The notes beneath the pieces are model-generated. The model did not search any database and was not told where the DNA came from. It saw only the letters and a program-made list of their open reading frames with translations. The translations under genes and the position numbers were made by a program. A stretch of 64,000 bases of DNA from positions 26,146-90,145 of the forward strand of contig JADWOT020001362.1 in assembly GCA_036345935.2 (NCBI GenBank). The letters run 5' to 3'. This DNA is from Taenia hydatigena. Its lineage: Eukaryota; Platyhelminthes; Cestoda; Cyclophyllidea; Taeniidae. Of the stretch, positions 1 through 10,253 are shown piece by piece; position 1 is the first letter of the stretch, and every line of letters starts with the position of its first letter.

Positions 1-472
1 CCAAGTCGGAGACTGGTTGTTTATTTAGAAGTGTCCTTGTAAGATCGTTATTTGATTGAATTTTGACTAATTTGTAGACAGCCAATGTTGAAGTCTCCGC
101 TATCCTGAAGTGTGTGGTCGCGATCGCAGGTGCCGTGCCGTTACTTTGGATGTCATCGAGTGTGTGATGTGGATGCAGATTGACATGTAGTGTATTGTTG
201 AGCTGGTGCAAATCAAGTGCATTTTTCTTCGCATCAGCCATGAGGAATGAGGTGGACCCTGCCTGCAATCAGTACTGCTGCTCACCTTATTGCGGCTTTC
301 ATGTGTTAATGTTCAAGCCCTTCAACTAGGTGTTCTCATTAAAAGGAGTAAACGAGGTTCTGCTTGGCAAAACGTTGGTTCCTTTTGATTTTTCCCTTTG
401 TGTAAAATATTTATCCGTCAGATTTTTTAAGAGTTTCATTTCGATGGGCTGTTATTGGCATACATGTTGTGT

Positions 473-817
473 TCATTTTCTTTGTGTGGATGTGGCCTGG
501 AGTCGAGTATCTGAAATGCTGTGGTGGTGGTGTAGCAAAGAGGTGGTAGTTTGTGAGTTTATAGGGATAAACGAGAGAAGGCACTGCTGTTGAGATACCA
601 TATGGCAGCAAGGCTCACTGCAAAGGGTTCGACTACTAAAGGAATCAAAGGTCCGGATGGCACGGGGCAGGGCAAACGACAAATCTATCCAATCGCTTGT
701 TCGATGACTTAGGGTCTTTGCGTTCTGTAACTGCAATGACCACTCTCTCTTCGCTTTCCCAATTCCCTCAATGCTGGTCTGTACTACCCAAATGCGCAGA
801 GTAGTACGTTTCCCCAT
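473..817 (-). CDS. Unknown 114-codon ORF, left-arm copy
   Basis: ATG-initiated ORF beginning MGKRTTLRIW, with a basic N-terminal half and a His/Ser/Thr-rich C-terminus containing a short His run. No family is recognised. The translation is identical in the right arm (31819-32163), and the overlapping plus-strand frame at 771-1028 is also unchanged. So the conservation may reflect gene conversion or recency and need not mean protein constraint. No splice sites or clear core promoter support this frame. It could equally be non-coding. Confidence 0.25.
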   Translation of the reverse strand: MGKRTTLRIWVVQTSIEGIGKAKREWSLQLQNAKTLSHRTSDWIDLSFALPRAIRTFDSFSSRTLCSEPCCHMVSQQQCLLSFIPINSQTTTSLLHHHHSISDTRLQATSTQRK

Positions 818-1059
818 CCTACCACCACGATTGCGCCCCCACCCTTCCCCAGTGGAAAGGATAGACCATTTCCAACCATTTCTAACTGTCTGTCATTTTA
901 GAAGGCATGCTGGTGAGAAGCTGTTTTGGATGACACGGATCAATTCCTACCTGAAGGCGTCAGTCAACTATTTAGCCAGCCAGCTGGAAAAGAGCTGCTT
1001 CCCAAAACATCCAATTCTCAGTGTTTAATTGCCTAGAGAGGTTGACAACGGAGAACTCA

Positions 1060-1491
1060 ATGTCTGAGTGCAAGAACAATGTTTGCTTGTCATCACCGAT
1101 CTCATACGCGCCATCCTCTCCGCCTGACAACAACTATTCATCTGCACGGCAGATTACTCACCGACTCACGCGATCAATTGTCCGTTCTCCTGCTCGCTAC
1201 TACTTCTCCTACGACTGCTGTGAATGTCGAAATGCCGATTTGCCGCACGAGGGCGGCTACTTGAGTGCATTAAAGGAACAAGGAGACGTCAGAAGCATGC
1301 TGATGGGTTCTCTTCTCCAGAACAGGCAACCGCACAACTTCAGTACACACAGCCAAGCACTGGTTTGCTGTTTGACCCGAAATCTCCATAAACTACCCAG
1401 CACTACCTGCCTACGCCGCGCAGTTGCCCTCACCAACAGAACAAGCAATGATGAATGCTATGCAGGATGTGGTGTTGAAAGTGACCGTTAG
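1060..1491 (+). CDS. Unknown 143-aa protein, left-arm copy
   Basis: Open from ATG at 1060 (MSECKNNVCL...) to a stop at 1491. The composition is balanced: Ser/Pro-rich near residues 10-25, then an Arg-rich stretch (about residues 31-45), then RYYFSYDCCECRNAD with a CC-x-C cysteine group, then a Leu/Met-rich helix-like part. Together with the inner-end ORF it is the longest ATG-to-stop frame in the window. The right-arm copy differs at only three residues. Its 3' end overlaps the tail of the antisense ORF that carries the H4 relic. No family match is recognised. The frame may be extended upstream by splicing. Confidence 0.4.
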   Translation: MSECKNNVCLSSPISYAPSSPPDNNYSSARQITHRLTRSIVRSPARYYFSYDCCECRNADLPHEGGYLSALKEQGDVRSMLMGSLLQNRQPHNFSTHSQALVCCLTRNLHKLPSTTCLRRAVALTNRTSNDECYAGCGVESDR

Positions 1492-1560
1492 CGCATCCAC
1501 ACAGCATCCGCCGCAGTTTCTCTCCCTCCGTCCACCCTTCGGCTGCAACATCTCCTTGGA

Positions 1561-1777
1561 GAGGAGCATGTTCCTTGCATTTAAGGCATAGACCATGTAC
1601 GCAGTAGTAATGGTCTTGAGCTTCACGAGCTCAGTGTGTGTGACGGGTTCGCGATTAAGGGCCACTGAAAAAAACTTTGAGCTCACTGCTGATCTCGCCC
1701 CAAACGAGCTCATCTGTTCTAAACACTAATCGATAACATGAAAAAAAGGGTCAAAGTGCATTCAAAGACTGCTTTTG
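1561..1777 (-). pseudogene. Histone H4-like relic, left arm (frameshifted)
   Basis: Minus-strand copy of the H4-like sequence described at 30860-31075. The core reads VTHTELVKLKTITT followed by VYAL, against VTYTEHAKRKTVTA...VYAL in H4. A run of seven A (six T in the right-arm copy) adds one base in the LKVF region, so the upstream part is out of frame. H4 is among the most conserved proteins known, so many substitutions plus this frameshift indicate a decayed gene. A TATA-like sequence lies about 90 bp upstream on the same strand. Confidence 0.8.
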
Positions 1778-1919
1778 ACAAAAAAATAATCTGACAGATT
1801 ACTCTCATCAATGTTCGCATTCACAATGTGTTGATTGCGTTACTATCGACAGTTATCGATGGTGCTTTATAAAGGACAAAAACACAAATCCCACAAAGGC
1901 GGCAACACTTAGTCGATAA
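1729..1919 (-). promoter_or_regulatory. TATA box and TCGATA motif cluster upstream of H4 relic (left)
   Basis: Four copies of an ATCGAT/TCGATA-type motif occur at 1729-1736, 1844-1849, 1853-1860 and 1913-1919. Two of them form a near-palindrome (CTATCGACAGTTATCGAT). A TATA-like CTTTATAAA reads on the minus strand at 1866-1874, about 90 bp upstream of the H4 relic. In insects such motifs bind DREF/BEAF-type factors; whether that applies here is inference. The cluster is mirrored in the right arm. Confidence 0.45.
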
Positions 1920-2389
1920 ATCACAAAGTGTAAATAATGAAGGGAAATAGAATGGTAAGAAGTCCAGAAAATGCCTGCTCTTTAACGCTTTAACTGCTAT
2001 GATCCGTACTGAGCGCAGGTCAAGTGTGAACTACCAATGCGTAGAGAAAGAATGAAGGATAAGAAAGTTATACCACGGTTAAGGGGACAGGAAAAAATGA
2101 AGGATAGGAGGGAAGGGAATTAAACTGCTTCTCTAAGAATATGCAGCCTCCCCCATGATCATTCCTCCTTGACAAAATTTAACGCGGAGAGTAAGAGCAG
2201 ATGATCATTCCATCGGTCTCGAGTCTCTATTCGGTTACTTTGAGAGGAGACGAGTACTTGAATCCGAAGAATCGAGGTTACCTTCAGCGCTGCGTAATCT
2301 TCCTGGAACGTGGAGTCCCGTCAGACGAGATGGCAGTTCATAAAGATCGTACAAAACAAGTGAACGCTTAGGCAACGCCAACCAACGGG

Positions 2390-2607
2390 ACAGAGATTCG
2401 CAGCTTCACTGAATTGGCAATCCTCTACAGGCGCTTCGTTAAAGGCTAAGATCGGTAGCCCCTGCATAAGGTGACCGAAAAGCTGGCAAAACATTTTAAG
2501 TGGGAGATCGAGCATCACGAAGCGTCAGAAGAACTAAAATAAAAACTGCTCTGCAGCGTTCCAAGCCTTACCAAACTTTGAGACCAGCTAGCCGTGAATG
2601 GTGCGCT
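2390..2607 (-). pseudogene. Possible histone H3 relic, left arm
   Basis: Read on the minus strand, LPILAFNEAPVEDC...EAANLC resembles H3 SAVMALQEASEAYL...EDTNLC with one-residue gaps. Upstream, QLFGHLMQ resembles QDFKTDLRFQ. Further upstream, S/R-AP...R-x-GT echoes SAP...RPGT of H3. Identity is only about 25% over some 45 residues and several indels are needed. The case rests partly on its neighbours, the H4 and H2B relics on the same strand. Downstream of NLC no H3 similarity remains. Confidence 0.35.
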
Positions 2608-3126
2608 TTCCCAGGGTAGAGAAAAATAAAGAGAACATATCATCACCCACGCCAGTATTAGACTTGGCAAAAGTATGAGACGGAAAAGTGCAACAGACCG
2701 TGAATTGTTCGTCAACTCTACAATGGTTAGGCACTTCATAATACCTGATAGTGGGCAAGCCCATAGTGAGAACAGATTTTCAAGCGCTGACTTGCTTAGA
2801 AACAGAGAAGTAGAAGGACTGTTCAGTTGCGCGATGGTACGAGGAACTGCATCAACAAAACCTCACAGTTTAGCACAGAAAAGGAAATTCGCAGGGCAAT
2901 GCGAAGGCACTATACTGCAAGACACTCAAAGCTTCAATGAATGGTGATATAGTGAGTAAGCTTCTTTTGAGCAGGCCCAATATACATTGCTATAGAAACA
3001 CGCAAAGTACCGATCCTGACAGAGCCCTGATATACGATGAGTTTTCGACATCATCTTACTAGGTCTACAGCTGAAGAGATGAGTTTGACTAGCAAGGCAG
3101 CATGGGAAATGCAGCTGAAATGGTTG

Positions 3127-3319
3127 TAACTCGCCCTCGAGGATGAGTCCTATAGTAGTCAAAAGTCGCCATGTCTACCAAGCCTATAGTAGTCGCAGGT
3201 TCATTATTGCAAGCCGTTCCTAGAAAGTTGCTCAAGCAAATGGAGCATGAGAGCAAAAGACGGTAGAGACCTCGAGCAAACAATACTTGTGGCCCTTCCT
3301 TGCCAGCGACTTGCAGAAC
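3127..3319 (-). pseudogene. Histone H2B-like relic, left arm
   Basis: Minus-strand counterpart of 29331-29523. Three consecutive pieces match H2B in order across two frame changes: RLA-x-x-N-x-R (H2B RLAHYNKR), TIG-x-x-DMAT (TITSREIQT; the left arm has Leu where the right arm keeps the H2B Ser), and LILEGEL (LLLPGEL). A 12-bp direct repeat GACTACTATAGG flanks the middle part and looks like a small duplication that shifted the frame. Too broken to be coding. Confidence 0.55.
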
Positions 3320-4418
3320 TTCCGTCAAACCTGCATCGCATGCAGCAGTTTCAAAGGGTCTCACCTCACAGCGATCGCGTCAAATTAAAACTCAACAATT
3401 CATGCTCACATCCGCTGGAGAGTGCTTTTCTGGTGGCAAAGTAATGGGCTAGTCAGTCTAATTCTCTCTTGCGTCGATCAATGCAACGCTGCCCTCGGGG
3501 ACTTCTTTTTAAATAGCGTTCATGCTGCACTTACACTAGCGTACTTTGCCGAGGCAAGGTAGCACACTTCGATCAAAGCACATCAGTACTAGTAGATTTC
3601 CTTCTTTCCTTCCGTCTCCCTCACGTCACTGTGAAGCACAAAGACAAACAACGCCTGCTTACAAGAAGCCATCTCGAAGCACTTGTTACCGACCCAATCA
3701 GAAGAGGTTAATCACACAAATAACCACCACACACTCGCATACGCATTCCACCAACTTCTACCATTCATCTTGCCTCCCACGTTATCATCGTTTCCACTAT
3801 TTTAGTTCCTCCTTACTGCCTCAGCCCCGCTTCGTTATATGCTTACCCACGTTCCGCTTCTCAAACTTCACTTGTACAGCCTCCATCCCAATCTCTCCGT
3901 GACTTCCCAACCTTCCGTTGCGTAGTTTAAAAAAGTCAAAGGGCCAGTGCAGATAGGAAATCTAGAAATTAAGAGTAATTTATGTTACCACCTTCTCCTT
4001 CTCTCCTGCTTCATCTTAAACTTCTCCTCATTCAACTCATTTACGTGCGTCGTCGTTCCAGCATTGCCGTAACTAGTGTATTTTACTTGTCAAGGCAAAC
4101 CGTGAAGAACGTCTTCAAGTGCATTGATTTTAAGAAATTTACATCCCTACATACTTCACTTGAGTACATGGCTGGAGAAATGTGTAAACAAAAGTATTCA
4201 GGAGAATGTGGAAGGAAAAGGACAAGGAATAAGGAACGCAGTGCTACAGCACTGTGCAGAAATATCCGGTTATGACCCTTCTCCATCCTCTCCTCTACTT
4301 CTCTTCTGTGGACGTCTCACCTTCGCCTCTCACACGACTATTCTTCCGAGTTAGTCGCCAATGGCTTTTTTCCCAAAAAAACAACAGAGATAAAAAGCTG
4401 ACGCAAAGCAGTCTAGAC

Positions 4419-4583
4419 ATGGCAGCGCATTTAATTCAAAGCACATTGGTATTGGTGGTCAGTCTTATCCTCCTCCCCAGACAATGCATGCGCCGTGATG
4501 CAGAGAGATCGGCCCAAGCACAGAAGACACGGAGGGAAGTGATGCTCGCTGCCAGGAAAGCATCCGCAAGGGGTGACGCCTAA
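4419..4583 (+). CDS. Small secreted peptide candidate, 54 aa (left arm)
   Basis: ATG at 4419 opens a 54-aa frame. Residues 1-23 (MAAHLIQSTLVLVVSLILLP, then RQC) form a plausible signal peptide with a hydrophobic core. The rest is short, very basic and Ala-rich (MRRDAERSAQ...KTRREV...AARKASARG), a likely amphipathic helix with no cysteine framework. The mirror copy keeps the frame with at least one substitution (Pro to Ser at the end of the core). No family is recognised. The opposite strand is also open here (4431-4658), so coding is not certain. Confidence 0.4.
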   Translation: MAAHLIQSTLVLVVSLILLPRQCMRRDAERSAQAQKTRREVMLAARKASARGDA

Positions 4584-4747
4584 GTTCAACATCGGACGGC
4601 GACGACACGTGCCACTAATCGATTTGCACGTGTGGTTTCGAAATGGCCCATCGCACAACAGAGTCGGATATGATTGACTACGTATTGTTTTGCATCCCGC
4701 TGCTTATTTTCCTCAAAGAATTGCCCCTCTAATTTAGTTTGCCATCA

Positions 4748-4894
4748 ATGCCTCTCCTCTGTTTCATTTTCCTTCCCATTAAATATTCTGTCATTTTTTT
4801 GCTTCTGGCGCCTCCCTTCATCTATACATCACTCATAATCGCCCATTCCGCCGTTACGGAGAAGTCAAAAGACCAAAGCGGATATCAACAGTAG
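4748..4894 (+). CDS. Small hydrophobic-leader ORF, 48 aa (left arm only)
   Basis: ATG at 4748 starts a frame with a long hydrophobic leader (MPLLCFIFLPIKYSVIFLLL) and a short polar tail ending at TAG. The right arm has eight T instead of seven in the homopolymer after codon 16, so from the same ATG it switches to another frame and becomes a different, longer peptide. A strong donor (GGAG followed by GTAAG) lies just after this ORF in both arms, so the true product may be spliced. Speculative. Confidence 0.25.
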   Translation: MPLLCFIFLPIKYSVIFLLLAPPFIYTSLIIAHSAVTEKSKDQSGYQQ

Positions 4895-5844
4895 AAATCG
4901 GAGGTAAGATGTGCAAATAGCTTCGCTTCTCTCTTCTTCCCGTGCATTGCTTCATTTGAGTAAGTCATTTCAATATTATTAAATCTGGTACCCATTCTAA
5001 ATTACACGAACAGGAAATCTATCTTGAGCATATTTAAGTACGCTGCTGAAAAGTTAAGTCTCCTGTCAATAGGCCAATTACTTCAAGTGCAACTCAGTTA
5101 GATGGCCGGATGAGTGGGTAGGTGAATCAGTTTAGGTGTAGATGGGAGAAAGAGGGAAAGAAATGCAGAATACTACACCACGGCACTGTGCAGGGTCAGC
5201 TTAAGGCAGACATGTGTAATCTCCAAATCTCCTTCCCCACCCTGTCTTATTTTATGCCCTCGGCTTCTCATCGCCTTGCCCTTCTCTCAATCAGTCCTTT
5301 GTCTCTTCAAGATGTGCATTCATGTGAATTAGCAGTGCAAAGAAGTAATTCTGCCAGGCAGAGAAGAAACAGGCATCAAAAATGTGACGTTGTTACCTGA
5401 CTAGTAATCCTTAGGGGTGAAACGCCGACTTCTCCAATCAACTCCTACCCCGCACCACGCTTACTTTGTGCATCACTTCCATGCCCTTATATCCGCTCAA
5501 TAAGTAGCACCAGTGTGATACATGTTGAGATAACAATAATAAATTTTTCAATGTGTATTCTACTGCAGGAGCACTCCAGCACGGTATGCAAGACCAAAAT
5601 TGACTAGGTTGCACGTGGACAGAAGAGAGCAGAGTAGACACCTCAACTGGATTATGACAGGCTTGAGGAAAGTAGAAAAGGAGAGGACAATAGGGTTACC
5701 ACATCTCTCGTGTATTCCTCGTCCTAATAGGCATCTTATACGTTATCGTTGAAGTCAAGCTTAACAGCACTCTAATTTGACCCGCCTAATCCCTTTCTTT
5801 CCTTCTTTATTTCTCGCAGACACTAAGGATCGAGGTACTTATAC

Positions 5845-5853
5845 TATAAAAAG
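5845..5853 (+). promoter_or_regulatory. TATA box for the 5909 gene
   Basis: TATAAAAAG lies 56 bp upstream of the last base before the ATG at 5909. This places a transcription start about 30 bp downstream, with a short leader. The element is intact in the right arm. Confidence 0.5.
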
Positions 5854-5908
5854 ACCTGGTAAAGTCTCTGGAGTGGAGGAATCGCAGCTCTCCTACGTCT
5901 CTTTACCC

Positions 5909-6220
5909 ATGCCTACTGCAAAGCGCCTTCGGTGAGTGCTTTCTTTGCCTCCTACTGCGACGTTCTACATGCTTCCAAGTATTGCAACTTGTATTATGCC
6001 CTGCTGTTTGTGCTCTATGCATTCAATTCAACCGAGAGAGAGGAGTAGGTTTTTTCTGCACTTCATTTCCTTGTTTTTATCTTTCCAATTTAGTGGCACA
6101 AGATTATTTCTCCTCTCTGCCTCCCTTACACTGTACTTGCCTTCCCTTCTCCAAACCCAGCCTCAATTTACCCAAGCCTCCTCCTCTTACCTCGTTGTCT
6201 GCCAGCGCTCTCTTTTTTAG
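5909..6220 (+). CDS. Spliced gene for a 49-aa secreted peptide (left arm)
   Basis: Model: exon 1 is 5909-5931 (MPTAKRL plus two bases), with donor CG followed by GTGAGTGC. A 162-bp intron follows, ending in a long pyrimidine tract and TTTAG. Exon 2 is 6094-6220. The phases match and give a basic start (AKRLRGTR) followed by a hydrophobic core (LFLLSASLTLYLPSLL), a classic signal-peptide shape, then a Gln/Ser-rich tail. A TATA box sits at 5845. A second frame through exon 2 is also open (5982-6344), so an alternative product is possible. Further exons at 6421 and 6591 suggest a longer transcript. No family recognised. Confidence 0.45.
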
Positions 6221-6420
6221 TTCTTTACATCTTTCTACTTGTCTCACTCTATATTGCGGCATGATTCAATGCTGCCAAGATCATAGCCTACATCAGACTA
6301 GCATGGACCATACTGTATCTGACTCAACCACGCTTTATTTATAACGAAATCTCATTTTAGCATAGCCCAGCCTGCATTGCCATTCATTTCCCATTTCCAT
6401 CTTTCTTTCTGCCGTTGTAG

Positions 6421-6623
6421 TTGGTCCCACACTACTTTGCCTCAAATTCGTGTCATACTCCTACTTTACCTCCACTTAGCCCCTCGAGAGCAAAGGTGAG
6501 TACGTTGCTCCTACTTTTACTTCGTAATTTGTAGACCCGTCAACTCCCACCTCATAATTTCACTGCCCAATTCTTTTCTTCTCTCTTTAGAGGATCCTTC
6601 TACCTAGCGCTCTATACTAGCGG
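6421..6623 (+). other. Two further splice-bounded exons (left arm)
   Basis: Segment 6421-6495 is 75 bp, open in frame 0 (LVPHYFASNS...PSRAK), and lies between a pyrimidine-rich TTGTAG acceptor and a strong AAAG/GTGAGT donor. A 95-bp intron ends in TTCTCTCTTTAG at 6590. The next exon (6591-6623) reads RILLPSALY then stop in the same frame, with a GTGAGA donor behind it. These look like 3' exons or alternative exons of the transcript that starts near 5875. How they join 6094-6220 is not resolved. Confidence 0.4.
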
Positions 6624-6649
6624 GTGAGAATGTGCGCTTCCTGCCTCCG

Positions 6650-7520
6650 ACAGACTACCTGCTCCTTTTCCACCATGTATCTGTGCCTGTTCTCTTGGGT
6701 CTGAAAAGTTGCTCATGATATCACTTTCGTTTTAAAACAGGTACATTGCATGAAATGCATTGTCAAATATCTTCACTAACGTCGTTGTCCATCAAATTTA
6801 GCAGACAGTACAATTCTTTATTTGGTACTGCTAGAAATCACCTACCAACGTCGTCATATCCAAGCTAGCTGTAGCCTTTAAAAGTTTGCCTTTAGTTATC
6901 GAACCAAAGTGCACCCACTTAAACAGCTATAACGTAGTTTAGTTCTTATTAGGTTACTCAAACTGGTATGTATCACTAGCGAGTTGATGAGCATAAATAT
7001 GATGTGACACATTTGGATCTTGCTAACTCCCTTGGGAATGCCGGCGAAACATCTACAACCAAAATTGATTCACATAACGATAGACTTTAGCACATTTTCC
7101 TCTTCAGATAGAACAATACATTTGCAGGATTTGTAAGACCGTTAAGTTCAACGCCATTCAAACAATTTTTCCACATTTTTATAGCTATTACTATCTGTTG
7201 ATTAGGTTACAAAAAGCGCTAAGGCATGGCTTCTTAGACACAATTAGGAGCCCGGAGATTTAATCCAAAAAACAAGGCCTAAACTCCCCAGACAGTAATC
7301 TATCAAAGAACAAAATCAATAAAAAGCGCTCACTTAAATCCCATCCCTTTTAATTCGCTGTGAAATATCAATAGCAGGAGTACCTGATTCTGCTGCAGAA
7401 TTCATCCTTAGAGGCGAGGCGGAGGACCCGTTTTGATGCATATAATGTTCTTATTAAAAGAAGGGTTGTGGCAAGAAAAATAATCCGAGGCAACGTCACG
7501 TCCTAGATTGAATTCCAAAC
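6650..7520. other. Left-arm stretch without recognised gene
   Basis: AT-rich sequence with no long ORF, no convincing splice pair and no recognised repeat. It is mirrored at about 25131-26000. Confidence 0.5.
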
Positions 7521-7523
7521 GCG

Positions 7524-7624
7524 ATTGGCCATAAATTTTATGAATTTCTCTGGTGTGTCTGCCACCAACATTTCAATTGCCTATTGGCTGATAAAAGATT
7601 ATAGCACTCTCTCTATTATATAAG
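7524..7624 (+). promoter_or_regulatory. CCAAT-CCAAT-TATA core promoter (left arm)
   Basis: Two inverted CCAAT boxes (ATTGG at 7524-7528 and 7583-7587) precede TATATAAG at 7617-7624. About 95 bp downstream an ATG at 7718 opens a 21-codon ORF starting MGKQVSSLNN, a possible N-myristoylation start, ending at 7783. Most of it is kept in the right arm. Whether the product is that tiny peptide, a spliced mRNA or a non-coding RNA is unknown. Confidence 0.45.
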
Positions 7625-8169
7625 TGGCTGGAGGTGACCAATGTAGGAGTAAGGAATCTGGCATGACAAACTGATGTATCTACACGACTTTTGAGCTAGC
7701 GCCTCGCGGTATTAGCCATGGGCAAACAAGTTAGCTCTCTAAATAATTGTGCTCTACTTAGAACTAAGACAGGTCGATTTTGATTACGTTTGTCATAAAT
7801 TAACATGTCCATGAGTCTTATTGCTGTTTTTGCGACTTTACCCAATAAATGGGAATTCAGATAGCCTTTTTAAGGTACATTGGCCCAGGCATGCAGGAAT
7901 GGTGCAGTGTACACTAATCCCGCGACGAAATAGGGGTCATTGACTCACAAGGAAGATTTGCGCTTGAATGAAAACATAGGTTCGATTATTTTGCCTTGTT
8001 TGTTTCCTGTATCTACCACGCTATAGATGGACTTAACGTAAGGATAATTGTAGATGCTTACATCGTTAAAATAAGGCATGCTTAGAAGAAAGAAATTTGC
8101 CAGTTTGCTGTTTTTGAGATGGCTGTGATCAGCGAGCCCAGGCGGCTGGAAATATTGAGTCCACCGCAT

Positions 8170-10250
8170 GGGGTAAATTGTTGTAAAGAGGATAGCACCT
8201 GTAGTCGATTGCTAGAAGATTGAATGAATCGCCTGGTAGTCTATCCGGCCAACCCCAAACCCGTGCGGATGCTTCAATGTGGGCTGGACGCAATTTGCCC
8301 AACCAGCTTCAGTTTATTAAGTTGCCGGCTGAAATATGGGCCACAAGCTTGCACCTAGCAGGAATATCAAATTGTTTTATAGTGAGTCTGTTTGGCATCG
8401 CATTCGTAACAACATTTTTTTAAACAAGGGGGTATTTTGCACAAGGATTGATTTTCGACCCAATGCTTTGGGGGAAATACGTCCAGAACTTTGCCTCCTA
8501 CCAGTTGAATTGCCGATTGGAAGCCTATTCGCCCTTCTTAAGCGCCCTAATTATAATATATGTAGCAGTGAAAATGATGAATTCGAAGTTTATCGATCCA
8601 TCTTCATGCGAAAGGTTGACAAATTGGATTAAGCTATACATTTTGGTGAAGTTCCGAGTCAAATTTGTCTAAAAACAGTTCGCATTGGATAGCTCACTTC
8701 TTTCTTCGAATCTTAAGCATTTTTGCTTTCACCACTTAAGAGGACAAATTTACGAAAATACTCCCTTGTGAATAGTAACCGCGAGATGCACAAATCATCA
8801 TTTTGTGCATTAGCATAGCCTTGTAGAGTGATGATGCTAGGCTCAAATTTAATCTCACATAGTGAAGGCTTAAGAGTTAGGAACGAAAAATGCAATTTTA
8901 TAATCTAGATTTGAATTTTCGTGTGAATCGGTAGCAACTTTTGCATCTAACATGCATCGCTAATACAGATGCATCGCAACTCAGCCTCTTCAGCGCTCAC
9001 AGGCTAGCCTTCAAAATGCTAAGAGTAGCGATATTTAAGGCCACTTGGTATAGACAATGCAGCAATAGCAACGGGACAGAAATTCGGTTTAGAAGGTGAT
9101 TGGTTATAAAAGCTAGTTTCGATGGGCCATGGTTGGTGGTATTTTTCGCTGCGCACGTAAAGTAGTTCTCCCGTGGGTCAGTGAAGTGCGTACATGCACC
9201 CTGAACTTCAGAGCAAAGCGTAGCGCTGATTATCTATTCGAATCTATGCAATGTTAAAAATTTGGCCTCTATTGGGTTGGCGCACGCTCTCCCACTGTAC
9301 AGACGATGCTGTGTGTCAGTTATGGGCTCAAACGTCAAGTAGACAATTTCTATGCGAAGAGGTTAAGAATATTGTTAAATATTTTTAAACTAATGTATTG
9401 CTATTAGGTCGCCATGTCTCACTACTCAATTTGTCAACTTAGAGACTGCTTAAATGCGGTGGTGATCACAAACGTATTAATGTTGATGCTATCTAGTTGA
9501 CGATAAGTGCAGAAGAAAGCGGTCATTGTAGTCTGTTCACTACCAATGACTGGTGAGCTGCCAAGAGCAGTCCCAAATGACACTTGCATCACCCTCTTCG
9601 AGGTCGCATTCAGTCATCAATGACACCATGGGCCTTTCCGATTGCTCTACGTTAACAAAGGCAGGTAACAGACTGCGCATTGACTGTAGGGAGCTAAAAT
9701 GCAGTAAAAAGGAAGAGCGTCTTAGCAGTACCTTAACCAAACGACTTTTAGGCCTCCTACATGGCTTGGATTGAATACTGCTGTATGGACGTGGCAGGAG
9801 CAGAAAATTACCAGTTACATGCAGTGTGCATTTTCTTTGCTATTTATCATACCTACTAACGAAGTGACGCATTTCACGCAAATGGATGATTGATGGAAAA
9901 GAGTCGGCTTCGTAGAAGATGCAGTTAATCATGCAGTTGAGTCATCGAATTTTTGGCTAGTAACAGCGTTGATTTTTAATTAAAGATGGTAAAGTAGGGC
10001 AAAACAGGCGCTGAGCAATGGACAAACGCTAAAATAATGTTGCAGCATTAGCCAGCTAATATGCCCAAATGCAGTCGCTGATCACAAGAAGGTTTTATTA
10101 ACCAGGCAATTAATGATAGCATCAGCTTTGACACTTTAATGCTTGTAGTTAATGCATATAGAATGCTGCCATTAATTATGATGAGATTCGGGATTGCCCA
10201 AACTTGATTGGCGTCCTCCACCGTGTAAGTTTCTCAGTTTGAATTCAAGA
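8170..10250. other. Left-arm stretch with only short ORFs
   Basis: Several overlapping ORFs of 60-100 codons (8220-8672 plus, 8713-8895 minus, 9540-9774 both strands) are mirrored at 22898-24296. The right arm has an 18-bp insertion near 24315. None has splice support or a recognisable domain. Confidence 0.4.
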
Positions 10251-10253
10251 TTT

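Noticed and set aside
880..950. HFRRHAGEKLF, resembling a zinc-finger linker (H-x-R-x-H-TGEKPF)
   Set aside because: No cysteine pair lies at the right distance before it, and the overlapping minus-strand ORF explains the open frame equally well.
2702..2797. Histone H2A-like frame (IIP...Q....N......LL) on the left-arm plus strand
   Set aside because: Only about 10 identities over 38 positions with a two-residue gap. Its extension overlaps the H3-like region in antisense, so at least part of one match is chance. Not strong enough to annotate.
5936..6344. Overlapping long ORFs in the pyrimidine-rich block taken as unspliced genes
   Set aside because: They run through a clear donor, polypyrimidine tract and acceptor. 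The spliced model with a TATA box explains the region better.
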